A stretch of DNA of 27,441 bases from JAAYYM01 sp964631375. GTDB lineage: Bacteria > Bacillota > Clostridia > Lachnospirales > Lachnospiraceae. This document shows positions 1-8,399 of this stretch, in pieces. The position numbers and the translations under genes were made by a program. Within the stretch, counting starts at the first letter, position 1; the number at the start of each line of letters is the position of its first letter. Location: positions 1 to 27,441 of the forward strand of contig CAZVYQ010000039.1 of the NCBI GenBank assembly GCA_964631375.1, given 5' to 3'. The notes under the pieces are model-generated. The model was given only the letters and a program-made list of their open reading frames with translations, had not been told where the DNA came from and did not search any database.

Positions 1-513
1 GGAACCATTACTGTTCAGAGTGAACTTGGCAAGGGAACAGAGTTTATTGTTGATCTATTTGCTTGTCATGTCACAGATGCTGAGGAAATCTCTACAAAAG
101 TACAATATGATATTGGTAAAATGAGAGGTTTGCATGTCTTGCTGGTGGATGATACGGAGATCAACACATCCATTGTAAAGAAAATGTTGGAATATCGCGG
201 ATGTATTGTTGATGTCGCACAGAACGGACAGGCTGGAGTTGAGATGTTTTCTAACTCCAAATCAGGCTACTATGATATCATTTTAACAGATGTTCGGATG
301 CCTGTTATGGACGGATTTGAAGAAGCTCGCTGTATCAGGAGCATGGATCGACCGGATGCCCAAAAGATACCGATCGTTGCAGCAACGGCAGATGCTTATG
401 ATGATATCTTGCAAAAGATCAAGGATGCCGGTATGAATGAGAGATTGATCAAACCGATTGAATCTGAACAGCTCTGCCAGACGATTGTCAGGCTGATCGA
501 AATTTCCGATTAG
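1..513 (+). CDS. Hybrid histidine kinase, C-terminal fragment (ATPase tail + receiver)
   Basis: The reading frame is open from base 1, so the gene starts upstream of the window. The first visible residues (GTITVQSELGKGTEF) are the last strand of a GHKL/HATPase_c domain with the usual 'G-S-x-x-G-x-G-T' ending. A linker of about 20 residues follows, then a complete receiver domain from about residue 43 to the end. In it the acidic pair is VDD, the phospho-acceptor Asp is in LTDVRMPVMDG (visible residue 97), the switch Thr is in AATAD, and the Lys is in LIKP. This is the end of a hybrid sensor kinase whose sensor and HisKA regions are not visible. Its receiver closely resembles the one ending at 8343, so the two kinases are probably paralogues. 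No terminator is evident before the next gene, about 110 bp downstream. Confidence 0.93.
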   Translation, partial: GTITVQSELGKGTEFIVDLFACHVTDAEEISTKVQYDIGKMRGLHVLLVDDTEINTSIVKKMLEYRGCIVDVAQNGQAGVEMFSNSKSGYYDIILTDVRMPVMDGFEEARCIRSMDRPDAQKIPIVAATADAYDDILQKIKDAGMNERLIKPIESEQLCQTIVRLIEISD

Positions 514-621
514 CGTGAAAGTACGACCGATATACAATTCCATAAGTCTCTGCCTCACGATATCATATACTTAAGCAATGAACGATTGTGATGAATAGAA
601 CAAAACAGGAGACGGAAAGGA

Positions 622-2163
622 ATGGTGTATATGATGAGAAAAAGAACTTACGGAATACTTGGTTTAGCTTTGTTGTTAGCATTCACATTTGGCTGCAGTA
701 CGATCGTGTCAGCGGCTACCTTTGATGAACTGCAGGAAGAGATCAACGAGGAGAGACATCAGGAATTCTCAAAGCCTTTGAAACACACAGCAGATGATTA
801 TGAGATCCTGTCACAAAAGGATGAGGCAGATTATACGCCTGAGGAAGTCGAAAAGTATTCCAAATGGGTACATTTTCAAAACAAGATCACAAAAGAGGAA
901 GCGCTCGAAGATATCGATCAGCTGATGAGACTTCTGAAAACCTCTTATGCCGGATATCAGTATTTTGGCGGTGATGAGAAATTTGATCAGGTCAAAGAAA
1001 AAATGATCAAGCGTGTGAATGAGACATACAAGGAAGGCGCGGATCTGACCTATCCGTTCTATTTGATTATAAAAGAGGAATTAGCATTTATTGAGGATTC
1101 TCGTTTCAGAGTCGGGAGATATGACAGTTATTTTCTAAAAAAATCATATTTCTTTGATACAGATCAGCGGGATTTCCAAGAGGATGAAAAAGGATACTAC
1201 ACAGTAATCGATGATGCAAAATGGTATCTGCCGATCGAGAAGGAACAGCTCCTGCATCGTACCATCAATGATCAGGGCGAATTGGTATATGGTCTGTTCA
1301 CACTGGCAGCAGATGGAGAAACTCTTCCAAAGATGGTTGCTCTGCAGTCCGGGGAGGGTAAGGTATACAATCTTGATTTGTCTTGGACAGTTACAGAAGT
1401 AGGACCCAGAAACAACAATCTGAAAATACCACATGAGTATTATAAAAAAGACGGTGTGCCGGTTACTACCTTACGCAGAATGAGTATCGATGAGCATGAT
1501 ATTGCCATGACCAATGATTTTATCAATGAGGCTAAGACTTTAAAAGATGAGGATCTATTTATTTTAGATTTGCGTAACAACAGAGGCGGTGTCGATCTGA
1601 TCGCAGATTTCTTCTTATACAACCTGACAGGTACGAGATGCGATGGCAAGATGCAGATGGTCAAACGTTATAGCCTGATGAACAAGAGACTGGAAGGTTT
1701 GATCAAAAATGATGAGGATGTAAATGATTTTTCTCAGTTGGATTTTTTTAAGGATCACCGAAAACTTGTAGAGGATTGGAAGAACGAAAAGTATTATGGT
1801 GACCAGGCAAAGGATGGAGAAACTGTCATTACAGATTCAAAAGCAAAATGGTATGATAAAGGCAATACAGTGATCGTACTTATCAATCATGAAACAGGAG
1901 CTTCGGCAGAGTATTTTGTTTCAAAGCTTGCAACGATGAAAAATGTAATCATCGTCGGAACCAATTCTAACGGAAGTCTGATCACTGATAATGTCATAGA
2001 TGTAGCTGATGTTTATCTGCAAAATGCAGGTATTCCGATTAATTACGGTCAGGGTCTGCTATTACATGACCAGATGGATGGATTTGATTTAAAAGGCTTT
2101 ACACCCGATATCATCACACGTGGTGATGCCTTGGAGGCAGTATTGTCAATGCTTAAGAATTGA
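622..2163 (+). CDS. Secreted S41-family (C-terminal processing peptidase-like) protein
   Basis: The N-terminus has a basic start, a hydrophobic core and a possible SPase I site (IVSA|AT). A Cys just before it (TFGC) makes a lipoprotein possible, but the lipobox is poor. The C-terminal half has Peptidase_S41 features: DLRNNRGG at about residue 315, and GASAEYF, whose Ser at about 428 fits the S41 nucleophile. The following GxxTxGK element reads GTNSNGSL, so the Lys of the CtpA-type Ser-Lys dyad is replaced by Ser (about residue 452). The protein may use a different S41 catalytic arrangement or have lost activity. No PDZ domain is obvious in the N-terminal half. Start codons at 622, 631 and 634 are all possible: AGGAG at 607-611 and GGAAAGG at 614-620 favour different ones. 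It lies between two signalling genes, and its substrate is unknown. Confidence 0.8.
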   Translation: MVYMMRKRTYGILGLALLLAFTFGCSTIVSAATFDELQEEINEERHQEFSKPLKHTADDYEILSQKDEADYTPEEVEKYSKWVHFQNKITKEEALEDIDQLMRLLKTSYAGYQYFGGDEKFDQVKEKMIKRVNETYKEGADLTYPFYLIIKEELAFIEDSRFRVGRYDSYFLKKSYFFDTDQRDFQEDEKGYYTVIDDAKWYLPIEKEQLLHRTINDQGELVYGLFTLAADGETLPKMVALQSGEGKVYNLDLSWTVTEVGPRNNNLKIPHEYYKKDGVPVTTLRRMSIDEHDIAMTNDFINEAKTLKDEDLFILDLRNNRGGVDLIADFFLYNLTGTRCDGKMQMVKRYSLMNKRLEGLIKNDEDVNDFSQLDFFKDHRKLVEDWKNEKYYGDQAKDGETVITDSKAKWYDKGNTVIVLINHETGASAEYFVSKLATMKNVIIVGTNSNGSLITDNVIDVADVYLQNAGIPINYGQGLLLHDQMDGFDLKGFTPDIITRGDALEAVLSMLKN

Positions 2164-2249
2164 TCAGAACTCAAATCGCTTATCCGAACAGTACACATGA
2201 AAAATTCTGCTAATTTTGTTATATTATAGTACAATTGTTGGAAAGGATG

Positions 2250-2285
2250 TGATATAATTAGATAATCGGACAAAAAAAGTATAAT
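2250..2285 (+). promoter_or_regulatory. Candidate promoter(s) for the GGDEF/EAL gene
   Basis: An extended -10 element (TG at 2250-2251, one base, then TATAAT at 2253-2258) lies in the 164-bp gap before the REC-GGDEF-EAL gene. A second TATAAT is at 2280-2285. Neither has a convincing -35 at 16-18 bp. Two -10-like hexamers are also what one expects by chance in A/T-rich DNA, so this is only a candidate. Confidence 0.4.
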
Positions 2286-2327
2286 ATACAATCATTTGTC
2301 TAATTGCTGTGAGGGAGGCAGTTATTG

Positions 2328-5273
2328 ATGAATAGAAGAGTATTGATCGTAGAGGATCATGATATGAATCGTGAATTGCTTCATACAATTCTGGATGCGG
2401 ATTATGAGATACTGGACGCAGCAAATGGAGTTGAAGCTATGAAGATCCTTCAGACAGAGTATGATACACTATCTGCTGTTATCTTGGATCTTGCTATGCC
2501 CGAGATGGATGGATTTGAGGTCTTGGATGCCATGCACTGTGAGAAGGAACTGGCACAGATCCCGGTGATTGTAGCAACTATTTCGGGAGAAAGAGAATCA
2601 GAACGCAAGGCTCTGCGGGCAGGAGCCATTGATTATATCACAAAACCATACGATCCGGACGTACTGAAAAACAGATTGTTGAATACGATAGAGTTAAGAG
2701 AGCAGGCGACGATTGTCAATGCAACCAGAAGGGATGAATTGACAGGTCTTTATAGTCGCACTGCTTTTTTTGACCATGCAAGAAAATTAATCCATTCACA
2801 TGAGCCGGGATTTTACGTGATGTCCTGTTATGACATTGATCATTTCAAACTGATCAACGACCAGTATGGCAATAATAAAGGGGATGAGGTGCTCAAGGGG
2901 ATCGCCTCAATTTTCCTCGAGGGATTTTCACAGGCAAGAGGTATCGTATCCAGAATTATGGCAGACAACTTTGCGATTCTCTATCCCAGATCCTTTATGG
3001 ATTCACCTGAGATTGAGGAGATTCGCAGAAAAGCTTCTGTGCTGGATGGATCTATTATTCCGCTTACTTTTTCAGTAGGACGTTATTTTGTAGATGACAT
3101 CACCATGGAGCCCAGTGCAATGTATGACCGAGCCATGATTGCAAAGGAGTGCGTGAAGGGGCGTTATGATGAACATATCGCTGTATATGATGAGGATATG
3201 AGAAATCGGATCATCAGTGAGCGGGAGATCATCGGTGAGATGAAACAGGCTTTAGTTGAGAAGCAGTTTGAAGTGTGGTATCAGCCACAGTTTAATCATA
3301 TGTCGGGTCTGATGATAGGAGCAGAAGCCCTTGTACGTTGGCGTCATCCGATGAAAGGGCTGATATCTCCGGCTCGGTTTATTCCGATTTTTGAACGAAA
3401 TGGATTCATTTATGAAATTGATCAGTATGTCTGGGAACAGGTTTGTATATTCTTGAGGAGTATGTTGGACTCGGGGAAGCAAATGGTTCCGGTGTCAGTC
3501 AATGTTTCGCGTTATGATTTTTTTAGAAGCGATATTATAGAAGTTCTGTCCGGATTCATCCAAAAGTACAACATTCCGGCAGATATGCTTCGTCTGGAGA
3601 TAACAGAATCAGCCTTTGCAACCTCCAGTGAGCAGATCATATATGTCGTTAAGCAATTAAAAGAAATAGGATTCATAATTGAGATAGATGACTTTGGAAG
3701 CGGATATTCCTCACTGAATATACTCAAGGATGTACCCGCGGATGTCATCAAGCTGGATATGAGATTTCTCGAAGGTGAGGAGAATACGGACAAGGGCGGC
3801 AATATTCTGGAGTCTGTTGTCCGCATGGCACGATGGATCAGTATGACTGTCATTGCTGAGGGTGTGGAGAGAGCGGAACAGGCAGATTTCCTGAAATCAA
3901 TCGGATGCTATTATATTCAGGGATATCTGTATACAAAGCCACTCCCGAGAGAGGAGTTTCAAAAGGCGATACAGGTAGAGGGCTATGCCGAGAGAATGTC
4001 TTCCATCGAAATGGTAGAGACCTATGACAGTGAAACATTCTGGAATCCGGAATCTATGGCAACGCTGATCTTCAATAGCTTTGTCGGAGGAGCCTGTATC
4101 TTTGAATACTGGAATGACAGGATTGAGATTATCCGTGCCAATGAAAAATATGTACGGATATTGTGTGGCGAATACAACAAGCACACGGATCCTCTCAGTT
4201 TAAAGTGGGAGAAATATTTAACCCCTTCATCTCGCAGGGGATCGCTCAAAGCGATGCAGGAAGCAATTAAGACCGGTGCAGAAATCACGGATGAGATGGA
4301 ACTGGATGGCTTTCGAACACCCGGTAAATCTGTGTATTTGCGGGCTACCATGCGTGTGATCGCAAATACAGGAGATCGTTATCTGTTCTATTGTATTCTG
4401 GAGGATCTGACAGAGCAGAAAAAGGCAGAAAAAAGCGAGCGACGTCTGGCAGCACAGTTAAGAGTGATTATGGAAGGAATGGATGGAGGCGTTTCGGCTA
4501 TTATTCATCATCAAGACGGGTCTGCAGACTTAGTGTTTGCAAATGATCGTTTCTTTGAACTGAGAGGCTATACCAGAGAACAGTATTCAGGTGAGGTGGA
4601 ACATGTCTTTGATGTTGTCCATCCGGATGATGTTGACCGCTTGAAGGAAAAAAGTAGATTTATCAATGAAACCAAGGCTCCTTATGTAATTACATATAGA
4701 ATCATCAGACGTGACGGAACAATCAGATGGATCAGAAACAAAGTATCAATTACGATGCTGGAGGGATATGATCAACCGCTGCAAATTGCAATCTCTGATG
4801 ATGTTACTACAGAACATGAGGCAATTATCAAGGAGCGAGAGACTGATCAGTTTTTGCAAATGATACTAAGAAGTGTCGGAAGCGGAATCACTGCCACTGT
4901 ATTGGAACACAATCAGGTCGAATATTTATTTGCGAATGATCAGTACTATCGGATGCTTGGGTATACAAAGGAACAGTACCATGCAGAAATCAGTGATCCC
5001 TATACAACAATTCATCCGGACGATAGAGACAGAATTGCCCGTCTGGTCAAGCAGATTTGCAAGGAGGATCTGCCTGCTCAGGCGGAGTATCGGGTGATCT
5101 GCAGAGATCAGTCAGTCAGAACCTTCCGAATGGTTTCGGTGAATACCAGGATGGAACAGTATGAGAATGTTGTCCAATTGAGTGTATATGCTGATGTTAC
5201 AGATGAAAAGAAAGAAGAGGAGTTTACAGAACGAACTACTGGAGAACCTTCCCTGTGGCGCAGGTATCTTTGA
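2328..5273 (+). CDS. Response regulator with degenerate GGDEF, intact EAL and three PAS domains
   Basis: This is a cytoplasmic c-di-GMP signalling protein with no membrane segment. Residues 1-120 are a receiver (LIVEDHD, phospho-Asp 54 in VILDLAMPEMDG, Lys in YITKPYDP). Residues 130-290 are a GGDEF domain whose signature is RIMADNF (MADNF at 211-215), so cyclase activity is unlikely. Residues 298-550 are an EAL domain with the expected catalytic residues: EAL at 333, SVNVSR, LEITES, DDFGSGYSS, VIKLD, AEGVE and QGYLYTKP. Hydrolysis of c-di-GMP is therefore the likely activity. Three PAS-like domains follow (about 565-700, 705-830, 835-965); the last two have the 'HPDD' and 'YRI' PAS_3 pattern. 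The ATG at 2328 follows GAGGGAGG at good distance. The last ~17 residues, past EKKEEE, no longer look like a PAS linker, and the next gene continues the pattern in another frame, so the stop at 5273 may follow a frameshift. Confidence 0.9.
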   Translation: MNRRVLIVEDHDMNRELLHTILDADYEILDAANGVEAMKILQTEYDTLSAVILDLAMPEMDGFEVLDAMHCEKELAQIPVIVATISGERESERKALRAGAIDYITKPYDPDVLKNRLLNTIELREQATIVNATRRDELTGLYSRTAFFDHARKLIHSHEPGFYVMSCYDIDHFKLINDQYGNNKGDEVLKGIASIFLEGFSQARGIVSRIMADNFAILYPRSFMDSPEIEEIRRKASVLDGSIIPLTFSVGRYFVDDITMEPSAMYDRAMIAKECVKGRYDEHIAVYDEDMRNRIISEREIIGEMKQALVEKQFEVWYQPQFNHMSGLMIGAEALVRWRHPMKGLISPARFIPIFERNGFIYEIDQYVWEQVCIFLRSMLDSGKQMVPVSVNVSRYDFFRSDIIEVLSGFIQKYNIPADMLRLEITESAFATSSEQIIYVVKQLKEIGFIIEIDDFGSGYSSLNILKDVPADVIKLDMRFLEGEENTDKGGNILESVVRMARWISMTVIAEGVERAEQADFLKSIGCYYIQGYLYTKPLPREEFQKAIQVEGYAERMSSIEMVETYDSETFWNPESMATLIFNSFVGGACIFEYWNDRIEIIRANEKYVRILCGEYNKHTDPLSLKWEKYLTPSSRRGSLKAMQEAIKTGAEITDEMELDGFRTPGKSVYLRATMRVIANTGDRYLFYCILEDLTEQKKAEKSERRLAAQLRVIMEGMDGGVSAIIHHQDGSADLVFANDRFFELRGYTREQYSGEVEHVFDVVHPDDVDRLKEKSRFINETKAPYVITYRIIRRDGTIRWIRNKVSITMLEGYDQPLQIAISDDVTTEHEAIIKERETDQFLQMILRSVGSGITATVLEHNQVEYLFANDQYYRMLGYTKEQYHAEISDPYTTIHPDDRDRIARLVKQICKEDLPAQAEYRVICRDQSVRTFRMVSVNTRMEQYENVVQLSVYADVTDEKKEEEFTERTTGEPSLWRRYL

Positions 5274-8200
5274 TGTTTCGGATGGGAAGATCAGTGTTAT
5301 TTATATGAATCAAAAGTATTGGAAGCTTGTAGGTAGAAAGCCTGATACAATAAAAGCTTCCTCTGTGATGGATGTTGTTAAACTGGAAGACAGGGCCTAT
5401 CTGCCCATGGTGATTCAAAGAGCAGGTGTGTCAGGAGAGGAACAGGAATGTGAACTGCATGTACTTCACGGTGATGGTCATTATGTACCATTTCTTGTCA
5501 GGATCAGTTTTGCCAAACATACGTCAGGAAAGAGAATGCTGTATACGACCTATACGCCGATTACAGAGGAAGTCATCACATATCGGCAGATGTTGCCTGT
5601 GGCATTGGAAACCATGATGGCTTCATCAACAGATCTGTCATATGTTAAGGACAGGTCCTTTACATATGTCTGTGCATCTCATGCATTTGCCAAATCAGTA
5701 GGATTGCAGGATGAGAGGGATGTTATCGGACTGACAGATTATGATCTGTATGACAAGGAGTTTGCTGACAGATTCAGGACAGTAGATCGCCAATTGATCA
5801 AGGATGGAACTCCGATCCTTGATCGTGTGGAGGGACTTCCAATCAAAGATGAAGATGCCAGATATTTTAGCACCTCCAAGTATCTGCTGAAGGACGTTGC
5901 CGGGAATCCGATGGGAATCTACGGAATCAGCCGTGATGTAACGAATTACAGAGAGGCCTTCAAGCAATTGAAGCTGTTGACGGATACGATACCCGGAGGA
6001 CTTGGAACCTACGAGATTACGCCTAAGGGCGTGAGAGCCATCTATATCTCGGATGGAGTATATGATCTGATCGGCTATGATAAGGAGGATCGCTACTTGG
6101 TTGGCTGTGATCCCTTGAACTTTACGATACAAGAGGATAGAGATATCCTGATCAAACAGATCGAACGACTGCGGGAAGAGGATTATACCACTGACTGTGT
6201 CTATCGGATTGAACGAAAGGATGGCGAATATCGCTGGTTTAACCTGAGAGGTGCTGTATCAGACCGCAGAGGAGATCGTGTGATCGTAAATACAGTGATG
6301 CTGGATGTGACGGATCAGATCAATGCGAATACAAAGATTAAGCAGATGGAACATGAGGCAAAGAGTCGTTATGAGCACGAGATACAGCTGCGCAGGGGCT
6401 TGGTCAAGGATTCGGTTTTGTATTATCAGATGAATCTGACGACAGGGATCATTGAGGAATATGAGGCGAAATACAGTAATCTTTCCAGAATGGAAAAGGA
6501 TGCCAAAATCAGTGATTATATCATGGAATTTGTGATTTCCAATATATTGCCTGAGGATGTAGAGAGAGTCAGCCAGATTATGTTTTTTGATGCACTCAAG
6601 GCCGCTTATGCAAGAGGAGAACGATATGTTTCAGTCAGGTATCGCAGATTGCTGGGTGATGAGAGATATCATTGGGTGAAAATGGATGCTGTTATGATGG
6701 AGAAGCCGGACAGCAAGGAAGTGATTGCGTTCCTGCATTGCAAGGATATTGACCGTGAATGGAAGGCGCATCTTGCAATTGAGACACTCTTGGATGAAGA
6801 TATTGAATCCATTATTAATGTTGATGTGAAAAGTGGTGTTGCGTCTGCAGTTCATATGTTGGGTAATACAGATTACTATGATCTGTATTCTGATTTTATC
6901 TTACAGGAGGAGAAAGAAAAGTGGTGCAATGAAGTGGTGGTGAAGGAGGATAAGAAGAACTTCAGTGCATTTTATGATATTGACAAATTGATACGCCGGT
7001 TAGAGTCTGAAAAGCTGGTGACGGTTACCTATCGTGTTATGGAGAATGAGAAAGATCACAGAAAGTTGGTGAAGGCATATTATCTGGATGATCTGAAGGA
7101 TGTGATCGTGCTGACACGAAGAGACATCACCAAGCTGGATGAAGAAGAACAACAGCAGAAAAAAGAACTTCAACTGGCAGTGGATCAGGCGAATCAGGCA
7201 AACCATGCAAAGAGTGATTTCCTATCCAATATGAGTCATGATATCCGTACCCCACTCAATGCTGTTCTGGCATTTTCCAGCAAGGAGTTGTTGGAGGGGG
7301 CAGATGAACAGAAATTGAGAGCGTATCTGGAAAAGGTCAATGTGTCCGGTGAATATCTGCTTGGAATCATCAATGATGTACTGGATATGTCAAGGATCGA
7401 ACAAAACAGAATCAGATTAAAGCCGGCACCTTATACACTCGATGACTTTTTAAAAACGATTCATAATGTGATCGATGAATTGAGCCGTGGACGAAACATT
7501 GAATTCATTATGGATACCAGTCGTGTTGGTGTGCCTGAGATGTATGTGGATCATGTGAGATTTAATCAAATCTTTATTAACCTTTTATCTAATGCTGTCA
7601 AATTCACACCGCCCGGCGGCAAGGTTGAATTCATCATTGAGGAATTAGAGATCGAACATAAGAGAACCATCAAACGATTTGTTGTACGTGATAACGGAAT
7701 CGGGATGAGTGAGGACTTTATTCCTCATGCCTTTGACAGCTTCAGTCAGGAATATCGTAAGGATACCTCCGAGAGAAATCAAGGAACGGGACTCGGGCTC
7801 TCCATCGTTAAGGAGCTTGTTTATATGATGGATGGAACGATCAGACTGGAAAGCAAGTTGAATCAAGGAACCACCTTTACACTTGATTTCCCTTATGAAC
7901 ATCTGGACATCAGTACAGACGACCAGACGGAGAAGAAAACGACATACGATTATCATCTGTTAAGTGGTACGCATATCCTGCTTGCAGAGGATAATGATAT
8001 CAATACGGAGATTGCTACCACTTTATTGGAGAAATACGGATGTCTGGTAAAACGAGCAGAGAATGGTGAAGAAGTCTGCAGAGAGTTTGAGACATCTGAT
8101 GTCGGTTATTACAATCTGATCCTGATGGATATTAGAATGCCGCTCATGAATGGTCTGACAGCGACTAAGAAGATACGTTCCATGAAACGAAAGGATGCAA

Positions 8201-8343
8201 AAAAGATCCCGATCATAGCCATGACTGCAGATGCATTCAATGAGGATGAACAGGTGGCGATCAATGCGGGCATGAATGCTCACATTGCGAAGCCTTTTGA
8301 TCCGGTTCAGTTATATGATACGTGCTGTAGTTTTATCCTGTAA
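5182..8343 (+). CDS. Multi-PAS hybrid histidine kinase (possibly the 3' half of a frameshifted gene)
   Basis: No transmembrane segment is seen. About five PAS or PAS-like domains span residues 20-650, with PAC-type ends such as ISRDVTNYRE and VMLDVTDQ. A HisKA domain follows with the H-box NMSHDIRTPLNA (His 686 counted from the GTG at 5182). The HATPase_c domain shows an N-box (NLLSNAVKF), G1 (DNGIGMS) and G2 (GTGLGLSIV). A C-terminal receiver has LAEDND, phospho-Asp 983 in LMDIRMPLMNG, and a switch Lys in IAKPFDP. The start is poor: the frame opens with GTG at 5182 inside the preceding gene, with in-frame ATGs at 5188, 5194 and 5203, and none has a ribosome site. The next ATG, at 5305, would cut the first PAS domain. 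Homology begins as the previous frame stops making sense, so the two were probably one protein of about 2000 residues. Confidence 0.85.
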   Translation: MYMLMLQMKRKKRSLQNELLENLPCGAGIFDVSDGKISVIYMNQKYWKLVGRKPDTIKASSVMDVVKLEDRAYLPMVIQRAGVSGEEQECELHVLHGDGHYVPFLVRISFAKHTSGKRMLYTTYTPITEEVITYRQMLPVALETMMASSTDLSYVKDRSFTYVCASHAFAKSVGLQDERDVIGLTDYDLYDKEFADRFRTVDRQLIKDGTPILDRVEGLPIKDEDARYFSTSKYLLKDVAGNPMGIYGISRDVTNYREAFKQLKLLTDTIPGGLGTYEITPKGVRAIYISDGVYDLIGYDKEDRYLVGCDPLNFTIQEDRDILIKQIERLREEDYTTDCVYRIERKDGEYRWFNLRGAVSDRRGDRVIVNTVMLDVTDQINANTKIKQMEHEAKSRYEHEIQLRRGLVKDSVLYYQMNLTTGIIEEYEAKYSNLSRMEKDAKISDYIMEFVISNILPEDVERVSQIMFFDALKAAYARGERYVSVRYRRLLGDERYHWVKMDAVMMEKPDSKEVIAFLHCKDIDREWKAHLAIETLLDEDIESIINVDVKSGVASAVHMLGNTDYYDLYSDFILQEEKEKWCNEVVVKEDKKNFSAFYDIDKLIRRLESEKLVTVTYRVMENEKDHRKLVKAYYLDDLKDVIVLTRRDITKLDEEEQQQKKELQLAVDQANQANHAKSDFLSNMSHDIRTPLNAVLAFSSKELLEGADEQKLRAYLEKVNVSGEYLLGIINDVLDMSRIEQNRIRLKPAPYTLDDFLKTIHNVIDELSRGRNIEFIMDTSRVGVPEMYVDHVRFNQIFINLLSNAVKFTPPGGKVEFIIEELEIEHKRTIKRFVVRDNGIGMSEDFIPHAFDSFSQEYRKDTSERNQGTGLGLSIVKELVYMMDGTIRLESKLNQGTTFTLDFPYEHLDISTDDQTEKKTTYDYHLLSGTHILLAEDNDINTEIATTLLEKYGCLVKRAENGEEVCREFETSDVGYYNLILMDIRMPLMNGLTATKKIRSMKRKDAKKIPIIAMTADAFNEDEQVAINAGMNAHIAKPFDPVQLYDTCCSFIL

Positions 8344-8399
8344 CCTAAGACAGGTGTTTCAGGACAGACAGATGTCTGATACGGAGAGGAGAAAGTTGA

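Noticed and set aside
1817..1822. Broken or missing PDZ domain in the S41 protein
   Set aside because: Many S41 relatives lack an obvious PDZ; there is no frameshift or stop to support truncation.
2164..2327. Possible c-di-GMP riboswitch before the GGDEF/EAL gene
   Set aside because: No GEMM-type conserved core (CACGCACAGGGCAAACC-like) or matching paired regions were found; the gap only holds -10-like hexamers and a ribosome site.
5695..6132. 145-codon minus-strand open frame inside the PAS kinase gene
   Set aside because: It is antisense to clear PAS domains, with no start signal and no family resemblance.
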